Source: Sulfurimonas sp034717415
GTDB lineage: Bacteria; Campylobacterota; Campylobacteria; Campylobacterales; Sulfurimonadaceae
Assembly: GCA_034717415.1 (NCBI GenBank)
Contig: JAYELK010000084.1
Location: forward strand, 1-14,690
Direction of reading: 5' to 3'
Length of the DNA stretch: 14,690 bases
Positions 8,296 through 14,690 of this stretch are shown one piece after another (the first letter of the stretch is position 1; every line of letters starts with the position of its first letter). Both the position numbers and the translations under genes were made by a program. A model generated the notes under the pieces. The model searched no databases and was not told where the DNA came from. It saw nothing but the letters and a program-made list of their open reading frames with translations.

Positions 8296-8959
8296 TTTAC
8301 TAAAAATCTTAACAGCAGTGTTAGCCTTGGCAGTAGCCATTATAGGACATGAGATAATGCACGGTTGGGTAGCATATAAATATGGTGATGATACTGCAAA
8401 AAATGCTGGAAGACTCTCTATAAATCCCCTGATTCATATTGATTTAGTCGGTACTATAATTGTACCTGCTACTATGTATTTTTTGCCTATCCTTTTAGGT
8501 GCAGAGAGTGGATTTCTATTTGGTTGGGCTAAGCCTGTTCCTATCAATATGGCAACAGTTATTAGAAGAGGTGGTTATAACGCAGCTATGCAAGTTGATT
8601 TAGCCGGTATAGTTTATAACTTCACTCTTGCTGTATTTGCTTCTATCGCTATAATAGCAATGGCAAAACCTACTACAGCAGATGGCTTACTATATCTCTT
8701 TAGTTATCTTTTTGTTTTTCAACTGCTTATAATCAATGTAGTTTTAGGTGTTTTCAATCTACTCCCTATCCCACAGTTTGACGGAGCCCATTTTTTAATG
8801 CATCTCTCTTTAAAATACAGAGTAAACTCTGTTGCAGAGTTCTTTTACAAAAGTGAGAGATACGGAATTATTATTGTTTTGATTGTTCTAATGACACCAC
8901 TTAAAGATTATCTGTTACTAATGCCGGTACAGACCATACTAAACTTACTACTATCATAA
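8276..8959 (+). CDS. M50-family (site-2-type) intramembrane zinc metalloprotease
   Basis: This is a polytopic membrane protein of the compact M50 group (Rv0359/YdiL-like rather than RseP, as it has no PDZ domain). In its 227 residues, HEIMH at 25-29 gives the HExxH zinc site in the first membrane helix, GWAKPVPIN (about 87-95) is a typical family segment, and FNLLPIPQFDGAH at 160-172 supplies the third ligand, Asp169. About four to five hydrophobic helices are apparent. The DGAH ending differs from the more usual DGG/DGS forms. The start could be the ATG at 8276 or the one at 8282; neither has a strong ribosome-binding site, and both lie inside lepB, which suggests translational coupling. The substrate is unknown; membrane-protein or signal-peptide remnant cleavage is a guess from the lepB neighbour. 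Confidence 0.88.
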   Translation: MTMDSIDLLKILTAVLALAVAIIGHEIMHGWVAYKYGDDTAKNAGRLSINPLIHIDLVGTIIVPATMYFLPILLGAESGFLFGWAKPVPINMATVIRRGGYNAAMQVDLAGIVYNFTLAVFASIAIIAMAKPTTADGLLYLFSYLFVFQLLIINVVLGVFNLLPIPQFDGAHFLMHLSLKYRVNSVAEFFYKSERYGIIIVLIVLMTPLKDYLLLMPVQTILNLLLS

Positions 8960-8969
8960 AAGGAAAAAA

Positions 8970-9401
8970 ATGAAATTTTACATAGGTACAGACCACGCTG
9001 GAGTTGATTTAAAAGACTATACGGTTGAGTTATTAAAAGAAAAGGGTCATGAAGTTATTGACCTTGGACCCTTTTGTAAGACAAGAGTTGATTATCCAGA
9101 TTTTGCTCATAAAGTTGCAGAGGCTATTTTAAAAGATTCTACTTCACAAGGCATACTCATCTGTGGTTCAGGCATAGGTATGAGCATGACAGCAAACAAG
9201 CATAAAGGTATCAGAGCGGCTCTATGTCACGACGCTTATACTGCAACAGTAGCAAGAGGTCATAACGATGCAAATATTCTTTGCTTTGGTGAAAGAATTG
9301 TAGGAAAAGGCGTAGCTGAATCTATACTCGACGCTTGGATTGCAGGTAGTTTTGATGGTGGTCGCCACTGTGGTAGAGTTGAAAAAATAGAAATTAACTA
9401 A
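8970..9401 (+). CDS. rpiB: Ribose-5-phosphate isomerase B
   Basis: RpiB interconverts ribose 5-phosphate and ribulose 5-phosphate in the non-oxidative pentose phosphate route. The 143 residues are a full-length RpiB/LacAB fold. Asp8-His9 lie in YIGTDHAG, Cys65 in GILICGSGIGMSM acts as the catalytic base, and His98 in ARGHNDAN is the ring-opening/phosphate-site histidine; this positional pattern matches E. coli RpiB. The C-terminal FDGGRHCGRVEKIE segment is also typical. AGGA lies five bases or so before the ATG, in the ten-base gap after the M50 gene. Its product feeds PRPP, which the apt gene two positions downstream uses, so co-location makes metabolic sense. An allose-6-phosphate isomerase role is less likely, as no allose genes are present. 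Confidence 0.95.
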   Translation: MKFYIGTDHAGVDLKDYTVELLKEKGHEVIDLGPFCKTRVDYPDFAHKVAEAILKDSTSQGILICGSGIGMSMTANKHKGIRAALCHDAYTATVARGHNDANILCFGERIVGKGVAESILDAWIAGSFDGGRHCGRVEKIEIN

Positions 9402-9412
9402 AGGATACTCAC

Positions 9413-9745
9413 ATGTTTTGGGAATGGTCACTTTTAACAATACTCTCTATTATCTCTGTTTATCTGTTTGTTAAGATGTATTACTTTAAAAGTATTACAA
9501 ACAAAGAGCAGAGAAGTAATGATCTGATGAAATTAACTCTTCAAGAGGCTGAGATACTCATACGAAAATATCAGATTCAACTGCAACGGGCTTTGGGTAA
9601 TGTAGATATTTTAAGTGACGAGTTAACAAAATTAAGAAATGAGTTGAAAGTTCTAAAACAGAGAAACTCCCAACACAGACAAGAAACTGATCGCCTAAAT
9701 GGTAAAATCAAAGCACTAGAGAATCGAATAGACGCTCTATTATAA
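9413..9745 (+). CDS. Unnamed single-pass membrane protein with a long coiled coil
   Basis: I do not recognise this 110-residue protein. It has one hydrophobic helix at about residues 5-24 starting close to the N-terminus (MFWEW...), then a basic stretch (KMYYFKS), and from about residue 38 to the end an almost unbroken charged helix with heptad-like Leu/Ile spacing. The last 50 residues (ILSDELTKLRNELKVLKQ and onward) look like a canonical coiled coil. The positive residues just after the helix favour an N-out, C-in layout with the coiled coil in the cytoplasm, but this is an inference. AAGGA is well placed before the ATG, the gap to rpiB is 11 bases and to apt 10, and the frame is uninterrupted, so it is very probably a real gene. 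Its position inside a metabolic operon gives no clear function. Confidence 0.82.
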   Translation: MFWEWSLLTILSIISVYLFVKMYYFKSITNKEQRSNDLMKLTLQEAEILIRKYQIQLQRALGNVDILSDELTKLRNELKVLKQRNSQHRQETDRLNGKIKALENRIDALL

Positions 9746-9755
9746 GGATACTATC

Positions 9756-10304
9756 GTGATATTAACAAAAGCAGAAAGAAAGATAATAGAAAACTCCATA
9801 AGAGATATAAAAGATTTTCCAAAACCAGGAATAGTTTTTAAAGATATCACAACTCTTCTCAATGACAGAGAAGCTTACGGTGTTTTGATGAATCATCTCT
9901 ACCAAAGATATAAAGAATATAACCTAGACTATATTGCCGGAATTGATGCTAGAGGTTTTATATTTGGTGCTGCACTTGCACAAATGCTTGAGGTTGGTTT
10001 TGTACCTATTCGTAAAAAAGGAAAGCTTCCATACACTACTATAAGTGAAAAATACTCTCTTGAGTATGGTATAGATGAAGTTGAAGTCCATATAGATGCT
10101 TTTCATAACTCAAAGGATGCTAGAGTTCTTCTTATAGATGACCTCATAGCCACAGGAGGAACTGCAAATGCAGCTGCAAAACTTATAGATCAAGCTGGAG
10201 CTAACTGTATTGAAGCTTGTTTTATCCTTGGTCTTAGCTTTTTAGATGGACAAAAAAACTTAGAAGAGACAACCAAAGTTTATACCCTAGTAGAGATTGA
10301 TTAA
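9756..10304 (+). CDS. apt: Adenine phosphoribosyltransferase
   Basis: Apt joins adenine and PRPP to give AMP and pyrophosphate, a cytosolic purine salvage step. The 182 residues are full length for the family. The early DIKDFPKPGIVFKDITTLL block (about 18-36) is diagnostic, the IAGIDARGFIFG segment (about 60-71) follows, and the PRPP-binding loop VLLIDDLIATGGTA lies at 124-137 with the Asp-Asp pair at 128-129. The gene starts with GTG, supported by AAGGA placed seven to eight bases upstream; no in-frame ATG lies nearby. The stop overlaps the trpB ATG by one base (TAATG). Upstream rpiB makes the precursor of PRPP. The motif set separates it from xanthine and hypoxanthine enzymes. Confidence 0.96.
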   Translation: MILTKAERKIIENSIRDIKDFPKPGIVFKDITTLLNDREAYGVLMNHLYQRYKEYNLDYIAGIDARGFIFGAALAQMLEVGFVPIRKKGKLPYTTISEKYSLEYGIDEVEVHIDAFHNSKDARVLLIDDLIATGGTANAAAKLIDQAGANCIEACFILGLSFLDGQKNLEETTKVYTLVEID

Positions 10305-11503
10305 TGTATATTCCACATGCTTCAAAATACGACCCTGACGACAATGGACACTTTGGAATCTTTGGTGGCAGATATGTTCCTGAAACACTCATGCCTGCAC
10401 TTTTAAATCTTAAAGAAGAATACGAAAAGATAAGATTTGATAAAGATTTTTGGAAAGAGGTTCACTACTACCTAAAAGATTATGTTGGTCGCCCTTCTCC
10501 TTTATACTATGCAGAAAATATCTCTAATGAACTTGGTGCAAAAATCTACCTAAAAAGAGAAGACCTAAATCATACAGGCGCTCACAAAGTAAACAATGTT
10601 ATTGCTCAAGGTCTAATGGCTAAAAGACTTGGATACAAAAAAGTAATAGCAGAAACCGGTGCCGGTCAACACGGTGTTGCAACTGCAACTATCTGTGCTT
10701 TGCTTGGTTTAGAGTGTGAGATTTTTATGGGTGCTAAAGATGTAGGAAGACAAGAGTTAAATGTTTTTCGCATGAAACTTCTTGGTGCAAAAGTAAACTC
10801 TGTTGAGAGTGGTTCAAAAACTTTGAAAGATGCTATGAATGATGGCATAAGACACTGGGTTACAAATGCAAGAGATACTTTTTACATTATCGGAACTGTT
10901 GCCGGTCCTCATCCATATCCTACGATGGTTAGAGATTTTCAAGCAATTATAGGATGGGAAGCTAGACAACAAATTTTAGAAAAAGAGAGTAGACTACCAG
11001 ACCATATTATTGCCTGTATAGGTGGTGGTTCAAACGCTATTGGGATGTTTCAACATTTCCTAGAAGATGAGGGAGTTGAGTGTATCGGCATAGAAGCCGG
11101 TGGACTTGGAATAGAGACCAATAAACACGGTTGCTCTTTGAAACAAGGTCGCCCTGGTGTTTTACATGGTCAGATGAGTTATACACTTCAAGATGAAGAT
11201 GGTCAAATTTTAGAAGCACACTCCATAAGTGCTGGACTTGACTACCCTGGTATTGGACCGGAACACTCTTTTCATAATGATAACAAAACAGTTAGTTATG
11301 ATAATATAACAGATGATGAAGCTCTTGATGCTTTTGTATGGTTATCTCGCAAAGAGGGAATTATTCCTGCTTTTGAGAGTTCACATGCTATAGCTTACTT
11401 GAAAAAAATGCCAAATATAAAAGACAAACTTGTTATAGTTAATCTATCTGGTCGTGGTGATAAAGATATGATTCAAGCCAAAGAGATACTTAACTTCGAT
11501 TAA
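10304..11503 (+). CDS. trpB: Tryptophan synthase beta subunit
   Basis: TrpB condenses indole with serine to make tryptophan using PLP, normally in an alpha2-beta2 complex with TrpA. The 399 residues match classical TrpB1 (about 395-405), not the longer TrpB2 type. Lys95 in NHTGAHKVNN forms the PLP Schiff base, Glu117 in the AETGAGQHG motif is the catalytic acid/base, and the GGGSNAIG loop (about 238-245) binds the PLP phosphate. The N-terminal FGIFGGRYVPETLM block and the late HSFHNDNKT-type segment are also present. The ATG overlaps the apt stop by one base. No trpA or other trp gene is in the window, so the pathway genes are dispersed at least in part. All catalytic residues appear intact. 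Confidence 0.96.
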   Translation: MYIPHASKYDPDDNGHFGIFGGRYVPETLMPALLNLKEEYEKIRFDKDFWKEVHYYLKDYVGRPSPLYYAENISNELGAKIYLKREDLNHTGAHKVNNVIAQGLMAKRLGYKKVIAETGAGQHGVATATICALLGLECEIFMGAKDVGRQELNVFRMKLLGAKVNSVESGSKTLKDAMNDGIRHWVTNARDTFYIIGTVAGPHPYPTMVRDFQAIIGWEARQQILEKESRLPDHIIACIGGGSNAIGMFQHFLEDEGVECIGIEAGGLGIETNKHGCSLKQGRPGVLHGQMSYTLQDEDGQILEAHSISAGLDYPGIGPEHSFHNDNKTVSYDNITDDEALDAFVWLSRKEGIIPAFESSHAIAYLKKMPNIKDKLVIVNLSGRGDKDMIQAKEILNFD

Positions 11504-11523
11504 AAAAATAATTAGGAAAAATA

Positions 11524-12921
11524 ATGAATATTGATTTAGTAACAAATATCAAAAGTGATATTAGAGTAGAATTTATAGAAACAAACAGATTTAAAGAACA
11601 TAAAAAGTATAAAAAACTCAATTTAGCCGGTTTTAGTGCAGACCAAGATAGTATCTGTTTTTTACACGAGAAATCATTCTTGGCATGTGGAATAGAAAAC
11701 AGTGAAGCAGACAATGCAAGAAGTGTTTGTAGTGTGGCTATAAAAGCACTAAAAAACTCAAATTACAGATCTGCTACTTTTAGTGTAAATAAAAAAAATA
11801 TACAAGCCGTTGTAGAGGGAATTGTTTTAGGTGGTTATGAATTTAATGAATATAAATCAAAAATCAAAAAAATCAAACTAAAAAATATTTACTTAAGATG
11901 TGAAGATATAGATGAGTTAAAAGAAGCTTTCCAAGAAGCTATTATCATTGCCCAAGCAACATCTTTTACTAGAGATATTGTAAACACTATCCCCCAAGAT
12001 TTAAATCCTCCATCTTTTGCCCACCTTGCTAAAAAACTCTCAAAAGAGAATGGACTAGAGTGTAATATTTTAGGTGAAAAAGAACTACAAAAAGAGAAAA
12101 TGGGTTCTATGCTTGCAGTCGGTCGTGCATCTATTCATGAGAGTAAGCTTATTCATTTAGTATATAAACCTGCAAACCCTAAAAAAATCATCTCTCTTGT
12201 CGGAAAAGGTCTGACTTACGATAGTGGTGGGCTAAGTCTTAAACCTGCAACTTCAATGGTTACTATGAAAATGGATAAAGCTGGAGCATGTGGGGTTCTT
12301 GGCATGATAAAGGCAGCAAGTGAATTAAAACTTGATATTGAGATCCATGCTTTTATCGGTGCAGTTGAAAATATGATAGGTGGGAATGCTTACAAACCTG
12401 ATGATGTCTTAGTCTCTCGAAGTGGAACTACTATTGAAGTAAGAAACACCGATGCAGAAGGTCGTTTAGTTTTAGCAGATGTTCTTGACTATGCTCAAGA
12501 CAGGGTAGATGCTGATTATATTTTTGACTTTGCAACACTAACCGGTGCTTGTATGGTGGCTCTTGGTCAATACACCACTGGAGTTATGGGTCACTCAACA
12601 AAATTAAAGCATGATTTTATGATGAGGGCAGCTGGAAATTCAGGTGAACTTATTGGTCATCTACCATTTAACAGACACCTTAAAAAACTTCTAAAAAGTG
12701 AGATAGCAGACATCTCAAATGTAGCCTCAAAACCTTATGGTGGAGCAATTACAGCCGGAATGTTCTTAGATAAATTCATACAAGAAAAAAACAAAGATAA
12801 GTGGTTACATTTTGATATAGCAGGTTCAGCATATACGGAGAGTCCTTGGGACTGTAATGTTTATGGTGGAACCGGTGCAGGTGTTCGTTTTATGAGTAGT
12901 TTTTTAAAAAATATAAAATAA
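11524..12921 (+). CDS. pepA: Leucyl aminopeptidase, M17 family
   Basis: This cytosolic di-metal aminopeptidase releases N-terminal residues from peptides and normally forms hexamers. It has 465 residues. The divergent N-terminal domain (about 1-150) contains a Lys/Ile/Asn-rich patch near 108-125 and is followed by the conserved catalytic domain. Metal and catalytic residues match the M17 pattern in spacing: Lys228 and Asp233 in GKGLTYDSGG, Lys240, Asp251 in KMDKAG, and Asp310, Glu312 and Arg314 in NTDAEGRL. A TTAGGAAAAATA leader precedes the ATG, 20 bases after trpB. In some bacteria PepA also binds DNA in site-specific recombination and gene control; nothing here tests that. Confidence 0.95.
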   Translation: MNIDLVTNIKSDIRVEFIETNRFKEHKKYKKLNLAGFSADQDSICFLHEKSFLACGIENSEADNARSVCSVAIKALKNSNYRSATFSVNKKNIQAVVEGIVLGGYEFNEYKSKIKKIKLKNIYLRCEDIDELKEAFQEAIIIAQATSFTRDIVNTIPQDLNPPSFAHLAKKLSKENGLECNILGEKELQKEKMGSMLAVGRASIHESKLIHLVYKPANPKKIISLVGKGLTYDSGGLSLKPATSMVTMKMDKAGACGVLGMIKAASELKLDIEIHAFIGAVENMIGGNAYKPDDVLVSRSGTTIEVRNTDAEGRLVLADVLDYAQDRVDADYIFDFATLTGACMVALGQYTTGVMGHSTKLKHDFMMRAAGNSGELIGHLPFNRHLKKLLKSEIADISNVASKPYGGAITAGMFLDKFIQEKNKDKWLHFDIAGSAYTESPWDCNVYGGTGAGVRFMSSFLKNIK

Positions 12922-12936
12922 TTAAGGAAATATGAT

Positions 12937-14037
12937 ATGGGATTAAGTATAGGTCTAGTGGGACTTCCAAATGTAGGTAAATCAACAACTTTCAATGCAC
13001 TGACAAAAGCACAAAATGCAGAAGCAGCTAACTATCCGTTTTGTACGATAGAACCGAACAAGGCAGTAGTTCCTGTTCCAGATAAGCGTTTGGCAGAATT
13101 AGCAAAAATCGTTAATCCGGAAAAACTTCAATACTCAACTTTAGATTTTGTAGATATTGCAGGTCTTGTAAAAGGTGCTTCAAAAGGTGAAGGTCTTGGT
13201 AATAAATTTTTATCCAATATTCGTGAAACAGAAGTTATTTTACAAATTGTAAGATGTTTTGATAATGAAAACATTGTTCACAATGAGGGAAGTATAGACC
13301 CTCTTCGTGATGTTGAAATTATTGAGACCGAACTTATCTTGGCTGATGTAGAGGTACTATCAAACAGAATGGATAGACTAAAAAAACAGGCAAAAGCTGA
13401 TAAAAGTGCAAAAGCTTCACTTGAGATGGCAGAAGAACTTATTGAGTTTTTAGCTGATGGAAACTTGGCAAGAAATTTTCCAGATGCCAACAGTGAAGTA
13501 TATATACAATTAAATAATGAAGTTAGATTTTTAACCAACAAAGAGATTATGTATGGGGCAAATGTTGATGAAGATGGACTGCTCGAAGATAACGACTATG
13601 TTAAAACACTAACTCAACACGCACATGACAATAACTGTGAAATCATTAAACTTTGTGCAAAAGTTGAAGAAGAACTTATCGGTCTTGAAGATGATGAAGC
13701 AAAAGAGTTTTTAGATGAACTTGGAGTTGAAGAGTCTGGACTTGACCAAATCATTCATAAAGGTTTTGATAAACTTGGTCTTATGAGTTACTTTACTGCT
13801 GGAGTTAAAGAGGTTCGTGCTTGGACAATTCACAAAAATACAACTGCCCCCAAAGCTGCTGCTGTTATCCATAATGACTTTGAAAAAGGTTTTATTCGTG
13901 CAGAAGTTATAGCCTATGATGATTTTGTGGAACTTGGTGGCGAAGCAAAAGCTAAAGAAGCCGGAAAAATGAGACTAGAAGGTAAAGAGTACATCGTAAA
14001 TGATGGCGATGTTATGCATTTTAGATTTAATGTTTAG
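12937..14037 (+). CDS. ychF: Ribosome-associated P-loop NTPase YchF (OLA1 type)
   Basis: YchF/OLA1 is a universal Obg-related NTPase that binds ribosomes and usually prefers ATP. The 366 residues are standard length. The Walker A/G1 loop GLPNVGKST is at 9-17, G3 is DIAG at 73-76 followed by LVKGASKGEGLGN, and the G4 position is NVDE at 209-212, the NxxE form that replaces NKxD and explains the relaxed base specificity of this subfamily. A coiled helical insertion (about 130-200) follows G3, and the C-terminal TGS domain (about 280-364) includes the AWTIHKNTTAPKAA and RAEVIAYDDF segments. AAGGA at 12924-12928 is eight bases upstream of the chosen ATG; an out-of-frame ATG at 12932 hits a stop after four codons. 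It sits 15 bases after pepA. Confidence 0.96.
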   Translation: MGLSIGLVGLPNVGKSTTFNALTKAQNAEAANYPFCTIEPNKAVVPVPDKRLAELAKIVNPEKLQYSTLDFVDIAGLVKGASKGEGLGNKFLSNIRETEVILQIVRCFDNENIVHNEGSIDPLRDVEIIETELILADVEVLSNRMDRLKKQAKADKSAKASLEMAEELIEFLADGNLARNFPDANSEVYIQLNNEVRFLTNKEIMYGANVDEDGLLEDNDYVKTLTQHAHDNNCEIIKLCAKVEEELIGLEDDEAKEFLDELGVEESGLDQIIHKGFDKLGLMSYFTAGVKEVRAWTIHKNTTAPKAAAVIHNDFEKGFIRAEVIAYDDFVELGGEAKAKEAGKMRLEGKEYIVNDGDVMHFRFNV

Positions 14038-14075
14038 AATGCAATAACCGATATTTAAAGAGTTAGGAGTTTGTT

Positions 14076-14681
14076 ATGGAATTAAAATATGTTGGTCCAA
14101 AACCGATTATTTCACATAGTGGGATAGAGTTTGATAACAACAAAGATGATAAGTATTCTTACCTAAATATTGCCGTTCAGCTTCTAAAAGCCCTTGATCA
14201 TGACTATTTTGAAGATAAAACATACACTTACCAAACTAATTCAGCTAGACTCTCTAATGATGAAATGTTAAATGAATTAAAAAAGTTTTGTCCTCAAATA
14301 AGTTCTTTAATGGAAAAAGAAAATCATGATATTGAAGAAGAGATAGAGCATAATATACAAAGAGCGAAAGAAAATTCTGTTTTAAACGAAGAAAATAGAA
14401 AAATTCTGCAAAATAACATAAATCTTATGCACGACTATCTAGTTCAACGCTCTATCAACAAAAGCGTTTACTACTGTGCTATAGATGCTTTAGCTAAGCT
14501 TCTTAAAGAAGACCATATAGACTACATAATAGTACCGATGTTTCAAAAGTTTGCTCATGTGCTTCACTCAGTTCAAGGAAGCCTAAAGAAACAGGATCTA
14601 CCTATTGATACCAAGTTAGAAATATATCAAGAAAATGGAAAACTTTTAGTTAAACTTCAAGTCTTAAATCAAAAGCTATAA
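14076..14681 (+). CDS. Unnamed soluble 201-residue protein
   Basis: I do not recognise this protein. It has no signal peptide, no membrane helix and no metal-binding cluster; the two cysteines are isolated. It looks mainly alpha-helical: a short N-terminal part (ELKYVGPKPIISHSGIEF), a strongly acidic and Asn/Glu-rich middle (about 75-120) that may form a coiled coil, a helix with ALAKLLKEDHIDYIIVPMF (about 146-165), and a C-terminal beta-like tail (KLEIYQENGKLLVKLQVL). AGGAG at 14065-14069 is well placed before the ATG, and the frame is uninterrupted, so it is a real gene. It follows ychF by 38 bases, the largest gap in the cluster, so it may be the last gene of the operon or have its own promoter. 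The stop lies nine bases before the window end. Confidence 0.8.
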   Translation: MELKYVGPKPIISHSGIEFDNNKDDKYSYLNIAVQLLKALDHDYFEDKTYTYQTNSARLSNDEMLNELKKFCPQISSLMEKENHDIEEEIEHNIQRAKENSVLNEENRKILQNNINLMHDYLVQRSINKSVYYCAIDALAKLLKEDHIDYIIVPMFQKFAHVLHSVQGSLKKQDLPIDTKLEIYQENGKLLVKLQVLNQKL

Positions 14682-14690
14682 ACTCATTTT

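Noticed and set aside
12932..12946. Tiny four-codon frame (ATG at 12932) ahead of ychF as a regulatory leader peptide
   Set aside because: It overlaps the ychF start out of frame, is too short to carry a recognisable attenuation signal, and is expected by chance in AT-rich DNA.
1..14690. Mobile element, CRISPR array, tRNA or prophage signature
   Set aside because: No transposase, integrase, inverted terminal repeats, regularly spaced repeats, cloverleaf candidates or phage structural genes were seen on either strand by eye.

Overview
The window is a low-GC, tightly packed bacterial chromosome segment. Gene content, AT-rich codon use, short intergenic gaps and protein character point to a Campylobacterota (Epsilonproteobacteria) member, most likely Sulfurimonas or a close relative. 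That placement is inferred from recognised protein families and gene style; no phylogenetic marker was aligned.

Layout. (1) Positions 1-5261, + strand: a tripartite RND efflux system, with a periplasmic adaptor whose 5' end lies outside the window, an inner-membrane HAE1-type RND pump, and a TolC-like outer-membrane channel, joined by a 3-base gap and a one-base TAATG overlap. No regulator gene of this system is visible. (2) Positions 5280-6564, - strand: a small exported mono-haem cytochrome c followed, with an 11-base overlap, by a HpcH/HpaI (CitE-like) lyase. Both starts are placed inside longer open frames because of ribosome-binding sites and a signal peptide. The lyase converges tail to tail on the channel gene with only 18 bases between them and no clear terminator hairpin. 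(3) Positions 6565-6624: a 60-base divergent promoter region with a TATAATA core that could serve both directions. (4) Positions 6625-14681, + strand: a ten-gene run, folD, lepB, M50-family protease, rpiB, an unnamed membrane coiled-coil protein, apt, trpB, pepA, ychF and an unnamed 201-residue protein. Gaps are 0-38 bases and two junctions overlap, so it looks like one long operon.

How the genes fit together. The long cluster is housekeeping: one-carbon supply (FolD), protein export and membrane proteolysis (LepB, M50), ribose-5-phosphate supply (RpiB) feeding PRPP-dependent adenine salvage (Apt), the last step of tryptophan synthesis (TrpB), peptide turnover (PepA) and a translation-associated ATPase/GTPase (YchF). 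RpiB and Apt are linked through ribose-5-phosphate and PRPP; other links are loose. The cytochrome/lyase pair is the least explained combination.

I found no tRNA, rRNA, CRISPR array, insertion sequence, phage gene or attachment site, and no gene-free stretch over 300 bases. I do not see convincing evidence of a previously undescribed system. The best candidates for new biology are the two unnamed proteins (9413-9745 and 14076-14681) and the cytochrome/lyase pair.
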